Source: Agriotes lineatus
Taxonomy: Eukaryota > Arthropoda > Insecta > Coleoptera > Elateridae
DNA length: 64,000 bases
Direction of reading: 5' to 3'
NCBI GenBank assembly: GCA_940337035.1
Contig: CALNHX010007544.1
Coordinates: forward strand, 1-64,000
Positions within the stretch are counted from its first letter, which is position 1; every line of letters starts with the position of its first letter. The position numbers were made by a program, and so were the translations under genes. Positions 23,841 to 35,618 of the stretch are shown here, piece by piece. Under the pieces are notes generated by a model that ran no database searches, was not told where the DNA came from, and saw nothing but the letters and a program-made list of their open reading frames with translations.

Positions 23841-25430
23841 TGGGATAGGGGTTGGAAAAACTCCAATCTCAGTGCTACGCACAGGTACCAAGCTTTAATG
23901 GTTAGATTGAAATAAAACCACTTGTATGTTTCGCCTGACGTTTCGTTTATATTTAAAACATTTTCAAAGGCTAACACCTTGTGGACCAAAACACATGTTT
24001 TTTAAAAACATGTGAAGATATTCAAATTTGAACAAATTCATAAAAAGGGGGCAGTAGGCCACCAAGATTACAGACCTGGGCTGCACATGATATAAATACA
24101 CTTAGTCATACATCTAGCCGGTTACACATTAAAAATTACTAGCACATTTAAAATTTGATTTACAATAATTTTATTAGCTATTTGGCCAACATGGCCGTCA
24201 ATTAGATAAAAATCGTGGTGACCACTAGTAAGACAAAAACTTTAAGCATCAGATAACAGAGAAATAATGATAGAAAGGAGTAATATACCACGGCTTCAGG
24301 TAACCTTTCAAAGTTCTAATTGTAAATAAAGGCAAATTGCAGCCGAAATCTGTCAATAACTCAGCGCCGAAGGTCGACTTTGGCGGAACAAAGGAGCTAC
24401 TAGAACCATTTTCCCAAGAAGCAACGTGCGTACCGGCGTACGAGTCAAACAACCTACGCGGCCCATTTCCTGAGGAATCGGCGTCCGTCCTAGCGGACCG
24501 TTCACGACGAGCCTGCAGCACGCCCTAGCATCGTGGGTTGCAGCACGAGCCAGGAAACCAGCCACCGTTCCAGGAACACTTATCAATTAAGTAATGTATA
24601 ATTCAGTTATATCATATTAATCTATGTACCTAGCTAAAAACATTATATTTGTTTCTGGTAATTATCTGCTGTTTTTACTAATCTGACGTATATTTGAGTG
24701 TACGTATTTCTCCGATTTAAAGTTTACCCAAGGTGATAACCTAGAGAGCGCTTCGCAGGGACTTTTATAACGTCACAATAATAATTCAGATAATTTTATA
24801 GCACTGCTTGTAAGTAATAGTGTATACAAGAATACAAGGTGTCCACTTGAAGACGCTAAGCGCGTCATCTATAGGGATCTTCTCAACGGTAAGAGATCAA
24901 GATTTGGTAAAATTAGATGCATTGTGCAAAATTCTAAGTGCTACATTGATCCACAATCATATTCTAAAATTTGTGCTACATTTTCACTATAGATTTAAAA
25001 AACTGAAATTTTCAGTTGTATATTTTTGGGAACAGCTCAGTTATTATAAACTGTAACGAAACGCTGTTTAGATATTATTACGATTCAATTACATGTTTTT
25101 AATGGGCATCAAAGATATTCATGCATGTATTGCATGCAGTATCTTTTTGTAGATGTATTACCAATAATAGGGTCATATATAGTTTCATATGCAGTTTATT
25201 TCGAAATCAATAAAGAGCACTGTCAGTTTTTCATTAATTTCATTTGGTCTCTCAATACATACCAGGAAATAATTTTAAGCAATACCTGCACATTACTGTT
25301 ATCTGCGTTTGCTTTTGTTTCATCTACTCGTTTTTTCGTTTGTCACTTAAATACTCATCAATAGCCTACTACGCAAAACCAAAGACCTCGACTTTGTTAC
25401 GTAAAAAAAGCCTATCAAATTTTATTATGA
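23841..25430. other. No gene seen; small GC-richer patch
   Basis: 24330-24590 is richer in G+C and open on both strands for 60-90 codons, but shows no recognisable domain and no splice logic. 23900-24060 contains a phrase (cgcctgacgtttcg..acattttcaaagg) that reminds me of the terminal repeats of Penelope-like elements, but I cannot support that further. Confidence 0.4.
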
Positions 25431-25434
25431 CAAG

Positions 25435-26430
25435 CAGTGGCGGCTGCTCCTTAAAGGAGCCGTCAATAGCCTATATGGAATTAGAAAAAAGTAAAACTAT
25501 TCTATAACTGAAAATATATTTTATCATCTATCCTACCATTATAATATAACAAGGATAAATTATTGAAGTCCGAATACCTCTTAAAAGTAAAACAATGTAC
25601 ACATAGTATGTCAACATAACATGAGTTATGTGTCAACACATTCGCTCATATCAACGCACTGTGCGGCTGGTAGCTCCTGAGGGCGATCCCAAATAGGGCC
25701 ATAACGTATATGGCAATGATGAACGAAAACGCTGAAGTAGCAGAATTGAGGTGAGCAGTTTCAATGTGGTGGGAAGGCTAACTAGACTGAAGCAGAAAGC
25801 TGTCGGGTTTATTTACATAAATAATGCTTCCGAGTAGAATGCATTTCGAAAATAAAGCCAGCCGCCTATAAGCAAATGTGGTGCAATATTTGACATTGAA
25901 AATGAATGTATTCCAGCTCCGAGCACTGGTTTGGCAATAAATTAGTTCTTATTGGTATAACAGCTTGCAGAAGAGGTGAAGTCGGGCCTTCACAGATTTA
26001 ATACTTTTCGCGGGCTAGCTATTTGTATAACTCGCATGACTAAATATGCTCAACATCAATGATAAAAGCATATAGCGCTGGCTGAAAAGATTAAAATGAA
26101 AAAAGTTTGATTAAATTTCAACCAGGAAAATAAAATTGGATATCGCAATTTTACACGACATTTTTTCCGTGGACTTTTACAAGAAAAACAAGCGATTAAT
26201 ACTCTGTTTATCTATTATTAGTGCTTCGTTTTTCACACTTTTGTACATTTCGTGGTGTGTTTAAATAATTTTTGTTCTGTGCATATATTTTCTTTTGGAT
26301 TATTAGAATTAAAAATCATTGCTATATTTGGATTAAAACATCCCCGGAATATAAGTGATTTCTTAGTTATTATTTTTTGCTTAATAATTGTGAAAGAGCC
26401 CCCATATACAATTATCACGAGCCGTCACTG
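25435..26430. mobile_element. hAT-like non-autonomous element, about 1 kb
   Basis: Left end CAGTGGCGGCT (25435) and right end agccgtcactg (ending 26430) are inverted repeats with one mismatch. The 8 bases outside are atgacaag on the left and atggcaaa on the right, matching at 6 of 8 positions, as expected for the 8-bp target-site duplication of hAT elements. No transposase is recognisable inside. Confidence 0.65.
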
Positions 26431-27765
26431 ATGGCAAAGCAAATCTTTTATCAAACAAACGCAATAAACTAAAATATGAAGAAATATATTCAGCAATTTG
26501 TTTCCGGCAACAATATATTGCTATGAACACATTTCAAGTCTTTATGATTATAAAATGTTCTAGAAATGTGCTAGTATAATTTTTCCAAATTATATAAAAT
26601 GTAATAAGAGGAGGCTTTGAAATAATGTATAACAATTGAAATAACAAACAATTGGGGGGAAAGAAAGCCAAGCTGTGAAGTGGTGCTAATTTTGGCTTCC
26701 CCAATAAATAATTAGTATTAATACGTGAATAAATACCCTTTTCCCAATTCAGTGTAATTGAAAATATTTCTATATCCTTTGGGTAGGCTGTAGTAGGTTG
26801 CTTTAATTCGTAGCACCTCTGCAGAGGTTTATAAAAAATGTTTATTTTGTGCATGAAGTGGTAGCTGGATTTACGAGGCTGTGTACGAGGTTCGAGCAGT
26901 ATAATTAGAGCCCTGTGAGCTACAGGCAGGCAGCGACCTTCGTGGGAAGGAGTTGGAGCTCTATGTGTGGAGCAACGGCTGAATTGGAGGCGGTTTCGGA
27001 GCGGTCGAGCTACAGGAGTCGTTCTGCAAGGCATCAGAAGCTTGTATCTGCAGACCAACTGAAAAAGAAGGGTCCAGGCATCGTGGGACTTGCTGGGAGC
27101 TGGGCTTAAGCCAAAATTTCTATTGGAAAAGCAAAATAAAGGTCAGGAAGGTTTATCCTAAAAATTGAATTTAGTGATCTGCACGTGGCGTCTGTTTTTT
27201 ATGCATTTCCGGAAAACGCTTTAGCTGAGTGTTTTTTGTTCGTGAGATATATGTATTTACTGACTGTTATTGTTATCACCTAATTACGGAATCACTGATA
27301 ATTTGTCGAAGATTAGCGAACTGGGTTTGCGAAATTGTGAGGTTGGATCGCTACATTTGGATTTGGTTCCCATTAGTTAAAATATCCAGTATTGGAGCGG
27401 TTCTAGTTTACAAATAAATTATTAAAAATATACCACGATATTATTTAAGTTGATGGCAAATGCATTTCCAATAATTTATACTAAATCAAGATAATACTTA
27501 CAAGGATGTAGAAACCCAACACTTTGCCATTCAGATTTTGAATAAAGATTTATTTATTTTATTTTATTTTTATATATTTATTTAAATAATAATACTATCA
27601 ATATCATAATACACATAATACACTAAGATATAACCACAAAAATTTATGTAAGGAAATAAAATGGCAGGCTCATCAACGTTTTGCTTAGCTAAAAGCAAAA
27701 TTTTAAAAACCTTTTGCTTCGAAATTTTCAATTAAAGCAATAACTTAATATGTGGCATGTTTATG
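26431..27765. other. No gene seen
   Basis: Open stretches of 60-170 codons at 26534-27109 occur on both strands over the same GC-richer segment (26860-27110), but with no recognisable domain. I regard them as compositional. Confidence 0.45.
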
Positions 27766-28008
27766 ACGGGTGTTCAAAAAGCCTTTGCGTCATACGCGGC
27801 TATGGAAATTCAAAGTGTGAATAATATGTTGATGGCACGTAAGCTGATGTCAAATTCGAGGTTAGCAGGTTACGTTTTGACACAGACTGGCGCAAAACCT
27901 AACCTGCTAACCTCGAATTTGACATAAACTTACAGTGCCACCAACATATTATTCATACGTTTGAATTTCTATAGCCGCCCAGGACGTAAAGACTTTTTGA
28001 ACATCCGT
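27766..28008. mobile_element. Palindromic foldback element, 243 bp
   Basis: Almost the whole element is an inverted repeat: acgggtgttcaaaaag on the left pairs with ctttttgaacatccgt on the right, and inside it tcaaattcgaggttagcagg pairs with its exact complement at 27899. The arms are about 105 bp and the loop about 30 bp. No coding capacity; a MITE or foldback. Confidence 0.8.
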
Positions 28009-28179
28009 TACTTAAATGTCAAAGTTGACATTTGATTTTTAAGTGACTTATAGTTGCATTCATAAATTAGGAACTATTTCATCGCCTTACTAAATGAAAA
28101 TAATTTTTGAACATATGGAACTAGTACCTCGTCTTAACAGACTCTAATCAAGACCCACACAAAAATTTCAGAGATTCTC

Positions 28180-28900
28180 TTAACCTAAATTATTATTATT
28201 ATTATTTATTAAGTAAGTACGCGGCTAGGCCGACTTTTGCTGACTGTCAGCAATTTACAGTATACTTATACATTGCAGATGTTGTTAGCAACAACTGAAA
28301 AAAGAAAAAAACCAAAGAAGAACAATATAGAGATCGCAATAACATCGAGAACAATAATAATCCTCTAAACATTTTTTAATGAGTTTTTATTTTTACTTAG
28401 CACTATATTCGCTGGCAGAGAATTCCAAGAGTTTTGCACACGGTTACACAAAGAGTTTTTTCCTGGCAGTTTGTTGTATCGATCTAACACTAACTCATAT
28501 GAATGACCCCGTAAATGAACATTCTGGCTGAACGTAAAAACATCCACCGAACAAGAATAATAACCCGACACAATTTTAATAAGTTTCAATGAGGTATCCA
28601 CGCTGGCGCCTTTGTTTTAGGGTAGTGAGACCTAGCCCAGATAGTCGGTCTTCATACGATAGGTTCCTCGAGCTCGAGGAATTTTCGTTGCTCGTCTTTG
28701 CACTTTTTCAGTTAAGTCTATGCCCTTCGCAAAAAGTAAGGTAACGAAGCTGACGATACATTCTCTAGTATGGGACGAATATATAGGTACCTTATAGATC
28801 TTGAGCGTCAGTTCTGAAGTTATATCTTTAAAAGCACTCCTCACCAAATACTCGTATAACATGGCATTAGCCTTTTTCACCATAGATGTAACACCACCTC
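28180..28900 (-). pseudogene. LINE RT C-terminal fragment and 3' tail
   Basis: On the minus strand the frame from 28883 reads 'VKKANAMLYEYLVRSAFKDI' and '..LTEKVQRRATKIPRARG', then after a frameshift at about 28620 'IKIVSGYYSCSVDVFTFSQN' and 'LDRYNKLPGKNSLCNRVQNS' with WNSLP, ending near 28365. This is the post-palm part of a CR1/Jockey-type reverse transcriptase. The 3' end runs to an (ATT)n-like tail at 28187-28212. The element is 5'-truncated. Confidence 0.75.
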
Positions 28901-29375
28901 TTTAGGTTCGCTTTAATGACACGGTCCAATCCCGGAAGCAGTTTGTTGCTTATTTCACGGATGTGTTATGAATCACAACAGCCTTAGATGTCTTATTAAA
29001 ATTGTAAAATGCAGTTAATTCCTAAATTAGTTCAAACGCCTTTTAACAAATGCGGCTCGGCTCGCTTTTGCAGATAATTTATTTTAACAGGCACGTTTTG
29101 CTTAACTTACGATTTGTAAGGATGTTAAAGCGTTTCAACATAATGTTAACAAATAACTATACTCCCCAAATCGGCATTCAAGTAGTTCTTTGGAATTCCA
29201 TTAGTTCTAATCGTGATCCAACTGTAATGTCGTAAATGGTGGTGTGATTTAGTTTTTAGTAACACACTTCCTGCATTTATTGCTGCGGCAAATGAGTTAC
29301 TTCTTTGGAATCTATATTACAGCGTTATATCCTACGTAAGCAGTAATATTAGATAATTATGTTACAGGCAACCTG
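28901..29375. other. No gene seen
   Basis: AT-rich sequence between the LINE fragment and the next TIR element. Confidence 0.5.
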
Positions 29376-30152
29376 TATAATTCAGTTATTTTATATAATA
29401 GCTAGGCATTTTCTGTAATGTCATAATTTGTCTAAAATACCAGTCCGTTTGTTTAATGTTTGTCGATATTAAACATAATGCCGGTAAAATTGTCGTCATT
29501 ATATAGCATGCCTGGGCATTTTATATATTAACCGCACAGTTGCAGGCAATATGTATGTTAAGTTTGAAGTTGGAGATTAAGTTAAATAAACCGGCATCGC
29601 TGATTCTCATCTCTAGACTGTGTGTCGTGGTAGCTTATTTAGGTTAGTTGCAGCCTTTAATTGTGTGTGTTATATACATGCTTGCGTGAGTTGGTCTATC
29701 TCCCGTGATGAGTTCACCAGTCGTTGCCTGCTGCCAGTGACGAGTTAGCCTGTCATAAATACCTAAAAAATTTGCTAGGCTGATGAGTTGTCATACACCC
29801 TCATTAAACCCATTGGCTAGTGAGTGCTAACTTTTACTTTAAAAAATATATTACACGAAATACCTACAGCTCAGTAGGAATATATACCGGGTGTCTTTAA
29901 AAAAATTACATCTAGTATGCTCGGAATTTCCTGTATTGCAGTAACAATAACAATCTAGCGGCCCATCAAAATTTACATGCAAACAAAATTCAAAACCTAC
30001 TAGATGTAATTATTTTTCAGACACCCGGTATAATGCCTAGGCAATATATGAAAAATGGGTCGTAAAAGTGTTGCATTTCATAAACTGCATAACTTTTCTA
30101 AGCATTATATAAACTGCATAGTCAATATATAAAATGACTGAATTATAACCAC
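29376..30152. mobile_element. TIR element with TGCCTAGGCA-like motifs
   Basis: Left end (29378-29411, tataattcagttattttata..tagctaggca) and the reverse complement of the right end (30118-30152, tataattcagtcattttata..gactatgca) are imperfect inverted repeats of about 30 bp. Related motifs recur inside: catgcctgggcatt (29508), tgcaggcaatat (29542) and atgcctaggcaata (30034). A 150-bp element is nested at 29883-30032. The right end is about 120 bp upstream of the zinc-finger gene B start. Confidence 0.5.
29883..30032. mobile_element. 150-bp MITE with CCGGGTGTC termini
   Basis: tataccgggtgtctttaaaa at the left matches the reverse complement of the right end (..tttttcagacacccggtata), and the next block attacatctagta is paired by tactagatgtaat. 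Same outer termini as the elements at 18171, 32598 and 40577. Nested in the element at 29376-30152. Confidence 0.8.
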
Positions 30153-30273
30153 AAGTTATTATACACTGGTGTTCATTTTTACGTGAACATGCCTAATCCA
30201 ACCTAACCGAATACTATATTGTGTTTTGTTTATAACAATTCTATTTAATAAAACTCCTTGTTTTGTTATAGCA

Positions 30274-31155
30274 ATGGACGTGAAGCAGGAACTGGTTCCT
30301 ACTAACTTGTCTACTGAACTTGCCAGCATCGAAGAAATGTTTGATAATGCAGCTTGCAACGTGTTAAATATTAAACAAGAGGAAGTTCTGATAAAGGATG
30401 AATTACTTGTTACGAGCGCAACAGAGAAACTTTTAGACCCACAATTTGTTTGCGAAGTCTGTGAATATAGAGCAGCAAGGAAAAGTAACTTAGTTAGCCA
30501 TATGAAAACACATACAGGAGAAAAACCTTTTTTATGTTCCATTTGTGACTTTAAAGCAGCATACAAACATAACTTAGTTAGCCATATGAAGACGCACACA
30601 GGCGAAAAACCGTATTTTTGTTCCATTTGTGATTATAAAACATCGCAGAAAGGTCACCTCGTTCGACATATAAAAGTGCACACTAGAGAAAAACTATATT
30701 CATGTTCCATTTGTGAATATAAAGCAGGGGAGAAAATTCACTTAATTGGGCATATGAAGACCCATACTGGAGAAAAACCTTACTCATGTGTCATTTGTAA
30801 ATACGAAGCAGCACACAAAGGTAACTTAGTCAGGCATATGAAAACGCATACAAGAGAGAAACCTTATTCATGTTCGTTGTGTAAATATAAAGCAACACAG
30901 AAATCACACTTAATGCGTCATATGACGACGCACACTGGAGAAAAACCTTATATTTGTGGTATTTGTAACTATAAAGCAGCACAAAAACTGCAATTAGTTG
31001 AACATATAAAAATACATACAGGGGAAAAAGCTTATTCTTGTTCTATTTGTGAATATAAATCTGTGCAGAAATGTAACCTAGTTGCGCATATGAACAGTGA
31101 TACTGATGAAAAACCTTATATTTGTGGTATTTGTAACTATAACGCAGCACGGTAA
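30274..31155 (+). CDS. C2H2 zinc-finger protein, C-terminally truncated (ZNF-B)
   Basis: The open frame encodes 293 residues from the ATG at 30274 (MDVKQELVPT), aligned with paralogues A and C. Three psi-K-x-E sites (Lys4, Lys34, Lys41) precede the fingers. Fingers 1-7 (about residues 58-254) are intact; finger 8 ends HMNSD, so its last His is lost; finger 9 stops after 'CNYNAAR'. The stop is a TAA where gene C has CAA (Gln) at the same place in 'AARQLHLVEH', so a single C-to-T change cut the protein. The 5' UTR intron acceptor seen in paralogues (tttatag) is here tttataa, and a new candidate acceptor (gttatag) lies two bases before the ATG. It could still yield a 7-finger protein, or be a recent pseudogene. 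Confidence 0.75.
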   Translation: MDVKQELVPTNLSTELASIEEMFDNAACNVLNIKQEEVLIKDELLVTSATEKLLDPQFVCEVCEYRAARKSNLVSHMKTHTGEKPFLCSICDFKAAYKHNLVSHMKTHTGEKPYFCSICDYKTSQKGHLVRHIKVHTREKLYSCSICEYKAGEKIHLIGHMKTHTGEKPYSCVICKYEAAHKGNLVRHMKTHTREKPYSCSLCKYKATQKSHLMRHMTTHTGEKPYICGICNYKAAQKLQLVEHIKIHTGEKAYSCSICEYKSVQKCNLVAHMNSDTDEKPYICGICNYNAAR

Positions 31156-31860
31156 CTGCATTTAGTTAGGCATAAGAAGACGCATATGGGAAAGAAACCT
31201 TATTCGTAGTCCTTGTGTGAATTGGAGGAAGCACAAGAAAATACCTTTGTTAATCATATGGAGGTACATACGAGGGACAAAATTTATTCATGTTCCATTT
31301 CTGAATATAAAGCGGCAGAGGAAAGTTGCTGAGTTAATAATATCAAGCTGCATACAGGAGTTTCTTATGGATGTTCCATTTGTGAATATAAAGCTTCTTT
31401 AGTTAACTGCAATGAAAACGCATACAGGAGGAAAACCTTACTGATGTTCCATCCAAAAAGTATTAATAAGAGAGATAAAACTCCAATACAAGGTTGGCGG
31501 CAACTGCAACATCAATGCCACGAATTTCTGCCAGGTGGAACTGCGTGACGGCTTTCTTTTTGTAGGCTTGCTTGACAGTTAAATGCCAAATATAACACCA
31601 ATTTTAAATGTATTAATTTTTGTTTGAAAGTGCAGGTATATTTTACAAGAAGCCAAATGCATTGCATATAAACGTTTTTTGAGTCAATTAGGCTTTGGTG
31701 CTACAATAAATTCTACCAAAAATATCCTAAGTTTTTGTTAATTTAATAAAACGCGTAAGTAAAATAAATACAGAATATTTTGTCTCGGCAACAAATTTGA
31801 CTGCTTTTGAAAGTCTCTTATCTATATAAATATATTAAAATATATGCTTTTTACATTATT
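31156..31860 (+). pseudogene. Decayed C-terminal fingers and 3' UTR of ZNF-B
   Basis: Beyond the premature stop the finger reading continues with damage: 'LHLVRHKKTHMGKKPYS', a stop, a degraded finger near 31250, 'YSCSISEYKAAEESC', a stop, and 'YGCSICEYKASL' near 31370. The following sequence, from 'aataagagagataaaactcc', aligns with the end and 3' UTR of gene C (tgcaacatcaatgcc, cttctgccaggtggaa, caccaattttaaat, caataaattctaac), which proves a shared duplication that includes the 3' UTR. Confidence 0.75.
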
Positions 31861-32597
31861 TTAAAACGCTAATACATACCTGGTATCTCTTAGTCTGTCA
31901 TTTTTTTTTAACCACCCTACAATCAGAGGTCACATTATAATCATTTTACACAAAACGTAAGTTAGTTTAGTGTTAGCAACTATCCTAATAATAAAATGCT
32001 GTGCATGCAATATTTAGTTTTTGTGCTACCAACCCATTTTTCCTTGTTTTCCGGTTCATTATCTGTGAGTGAAAGTTCAAGTTACGGTATCCTAATTGGT
32101 TGATATAACAATAAAAAAATAACAAGCCCATCATGAAATATCACGGTACTCGGACTGTTATAGAAAATTATTTTATATTTCTTTACTCTAGATATAATAA
32201 TGACACATTTTATTCAGCCTAACAATATTTTTGTAGTATTTAATGGTATTTTTATTTCTATTATTCTATTCTATTATAATAGTACTAGCAGTCCAGTGAG
32301 ACAAATGTCTCATTTAATAAAACAAAAAAGACCGTTTTGCAAATAGAACGCGTATTCACACGTACGTATATGACGTCATTGTTGGTAGCAAACTACCAGT
32401 CGCATTCGCCTTGATAAAATTTGCCTAGAATCTAACCTAAAAAGTTAAGATTAGGATAATTGATAATAATTAGTGTTAGAGACTGAAATTCGGTTCCTGA
32501 CCTGACATGACCATTCCAAACATATAACTTTAATAACTTTTTTCTCTATCTCTTACGGTTTGGCTGCTGAAACAGCGTCCCGGACGGACAAGTCTAT
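31861..32597. other. No gene seen
   Basis: AT-rich flank of ZNF-B with no repeat that recurs in the window. Confidence 0.5.
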
Positions 32598-32952
32598 TAT
32601 ACCGGGTGGCCATAAATATCTGAGGTCCCGGTAGCCATGGAATTAGCTACTTATAAATGTTGGTTAGTATTATATTTCAATTACAATAAGTATTGGTACG
32701 TATGCAATGTAATAAAATGCAATAAGAGGAGGGGAATGTGCCCCGGATTCTGCAGTTTAGCCTAAGACTCGATTATAAAAATCTCCTGTTCTAACTCCAT
32801 TACTTATTGCAATCTGTAATAATTTTTGACAGATAGGAATTTTAGTTGTGATGACATTAATGACATTTAGTTTAGTTGGATTCATCACTTTAATAAAGCG
32901 GTGTTGATTCCGAAGGTAATGTGATATCAGATATTTATGGCCACCCGGTATA
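32598..32952. mobile_element. 355-bp MITE with CCGGGTGGCC termini
   Basis: tataccgggtggccataaat at the left pairs with atttatggccacccggtata at the right, and the next bases (atctgaggt / tgatatcagat) extend the inverted repeat. Flanked by TA-rich sequence. Shares only the outer TATACCGGGTG with its cousins. Confidence 0.8.
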
Positions 32953-34900
32953 TATGGATATTATGATACTAGTGTATAAGTAGGCCTTTAAAGCACGTGC
33001 GACGAGTTTAAGAGCACGACGCGCTAGCAAGAATTTTATAGAACTTGCTCCCAACGTCGCTCGTTCATTCAAACTCTTCTCTCGTAATGTAAAAAGCTTG
33101 ATAACGTTACTTGCATCGTAAATTACTATTACAGCTGTAGAGAATTATAGCAAAAGACAATTGTGCTTACTTACGAAAAAGTGAGGTTAGCAGTTCATAA
33201 TTGGCAATACAGAACACGAACAAACATATCTTGTTTGGCAGTATAATTAAATCACAGTTAATTACTTCATTAATTACAAGCAGCTCAAACGTTTCATATT
33301 CTTATCTAACTTTTGGATGGTAACAAAACAGCTCAAAACTCAGCAGACAGGGACAAACGGAAATTTTGAATAGTCAGTATACAGAAGAACTTCAAAGAAA
33401 AGTCATACTACAAGTAATATAATACACAACAAAGAGGGGTGTCTAAATTGTAATGTTAGTATTATCGTTATGAGTAATCCTAGATTTAACACATTTTATT
33501 TGGTTTTTGTTCTAATTAAAACGTGTTTTCAGTTCAGACTGCAGTGTGTCCTGTTTTTTCTCTTTAAAATGATTAATTTTTACTTTTTGATCAAACCAAA
33601 TGTACGAATATGTTCAATAGGTGGGGGAGGGGGGCACACTTTAACTTTCCCTATTAAAATACACGTCCATATACGAATGACGTAATACTGTAGCTGACAC
33701 TGCCCATCATACATAAATGAATGATGCGGCCACTCCGGAAACTTCGCTGTCATTCATATATGTATGACATTGCACGCAATGTGTTAAAGAGTTGTTGAAG
33801 AAATTCAACGATTAAAATTAATAAGATATGTATAGATGTTGCTTAAATTTTCAGCGTCTGTTCTGAAATTCATACAGTTTTGGTTCCTAATATAAGACAT
33901 TTCTAGGAACATAAGTTTGTTGTAATTGTCTTCACTGTCCAGATTCTTGGGTTTTAAAAGTAAATATTGTGTTTAGTTGAGTGAACATGAGATGCAAGAG
34001 CACTGGACTTTTTTTTTTATTTTAGCTTTGCGTCATTTTTGTGTTGATTAATTCGATTTTTGAGTTGTTAGAACGTTTAGCCCATATACCACTTAACGGT
34101 CAAGTACATTTCTGCATTATAGGAATCTTATCCTCTGAGAACAAATTTTTATTTGTGAGAACACAACTCTTTGCTATATTAATTTCTACATCTTTAAGAA
34201 CGTTTATTAATTTGTTGGTTAAATGGTTAATGTTAGTTGTAATGTTTGTAGCGTGTATTTAAAGTTTACGATTTCTAAAATTAATTAGTTTCCATCTGTC
34301 GAAGAGTGAACAGCTCTTGTTTGTTATTGCCGGCTAATTCAATTTTGTGCACATACATTGTTTTCGTCGTGAAATACGTGTATATCTTGTATTGAGTGTT
34401 CAAATCCCCATTCAGAGTTACAAAACCACTCGCCTCCGACCCCTATATGTACCTGTATCTGGGAAGGATTAAGGAAAGTGACGCAATTTTGTTTGTTTTG
34501 TCGATTATTTGTGTCGTTACGTCATAATTAATCGTTCATTTATTGGTCCTTCGAGCCGGATTATTAATAAAAATTATTGTTTTGTATCGCAAAATTATAT
34601 TCGTAATCGAATTGCCCACCAAAATATATTGGTATATCGTAGAAGTTTTGTTGAGTCACAACGTCATTACGACCCTCTGTTACAATTTCATTTTTTGAAA
34701 GAACTACCTGCGTTGACCGATATTTGTCAACCCTGTCACTTCGTTCGCTCAAGATAGAACTGGGTGTATCCCATTTTAAAAATGAGTAAATGAGTGCATT
34801 TGCATGCGCAATGAACCATTGCATTGAATCGCTTACGGAAGCACAGGAAGTTGGAGGTAATCCGCAAACAAGGTCATAATCCATTTTTTTAATATTAATT
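32953..34900. other. No gene supported; possible 5' part of the BEL element
   Basis: 32953-34030 shows nothing clear. 34040-34900 directly precedes the BEL/Pao gag and may hold its LTR and leader, but I found no paired LTR and cannot set a boundary. Open frames of 70-127 codons here lie on both strands and carry no known motif. Confidence 0.4.
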
Positions 34901-34924
34901 GCGCTGTTTCCTACTAGTTCCACA

Positions 34925-35618
34925 TTTAAGTGACAATCATAAAACAACTTCGCAAACTAATGTCAGGCTGCCGAAAATTGCCTTCCCAAATTTTGATGGA
35001 AGTTTTAAAGCGTGGGGCATCTTTAGAGATTTGTTTCACCAACTCGTTCATAACAATGAGTCGTTATCAAATATACAAAAGTTCCAATACTTAATCATGT
35101 CACTTTCCAAAACTCCTTTGTCCGTTGTTTCAAATTTACCAGTAACTAACGACAACTACCCTCAGGCTTATAAGGCGTTCTATGAGCATTACAAAAAACG
35201 CATACGTTGGCAACTTATTATTGGAAACGATCGTCGGTTTCCATGCGCAACTTGTTAGATATATTTGTCGATAATCTCGCAGCCCTAAAGTTATTAAATT
35301 TTCCCGTTGAGCAATGGAATGTCGTTTGGTTTAATATGCTTTTGGAAAAATTAGATGGGGACATTCGTAGGTCTTTTGAGAAGGAGCACAGTACAGCGGA
35401 GCTTTTGTCATTCGAAAGCCTGAAAACATATATGTCAACTATTTGTGAAGCATTATCTAGAACTGACTATCCATTTTCTAAATTCTCAGTTTCCAAATTT
35501 CCCAAAGCCGCACTCGCCAAACCTTATTTCGCAAAACCTAAATCATCATTTGTTGTGAATAAGATCGAGGGAAATTACACATACACGTTATGTGATACCA
35601 ATCACTCGTTATCACGAT
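34925..35618 (+). pseudogene. BEL/Pao retrotransposon gag fragment
   Basis: Reads 'VRLPKIAFPNFDGSFKAWGI' (34966), 'FRDLFHQLVHNNESLSNIQK' and 'FQYLIMSLSKTPLSVVSNLP', the hallmark DUF1759 region of BEL/Pao gag. Near 35205, at an A-rich run, the frame shifts, and the text resumes with 'ATYYWKRSSV' and 'LLNFPVEQWNVVWFNMLLEK'. It ends in the start of a zinc knuckle, 'YTLCDTNHSLSR' (35578-35613). At 35619 a hAT-like element begins, so gag is cut within or just after the knuckle. No protease, RT or integrase is present in the window. Confidence 0.8.

Noticed and set aside
23900..24060. Penelope-like terminal repeat with hammerhead ribozyme
   Set aside because: A short phrase resembles such repeats, but no CTGATGA..GAAA core or RT/GIY-YIG block was found nearby.
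26534..27058. 174-codon minus-strand frame
   Set aside because: No domain; overlaps an opposite-strand frame in a GC-richer patch, no splice or start context that supports it.
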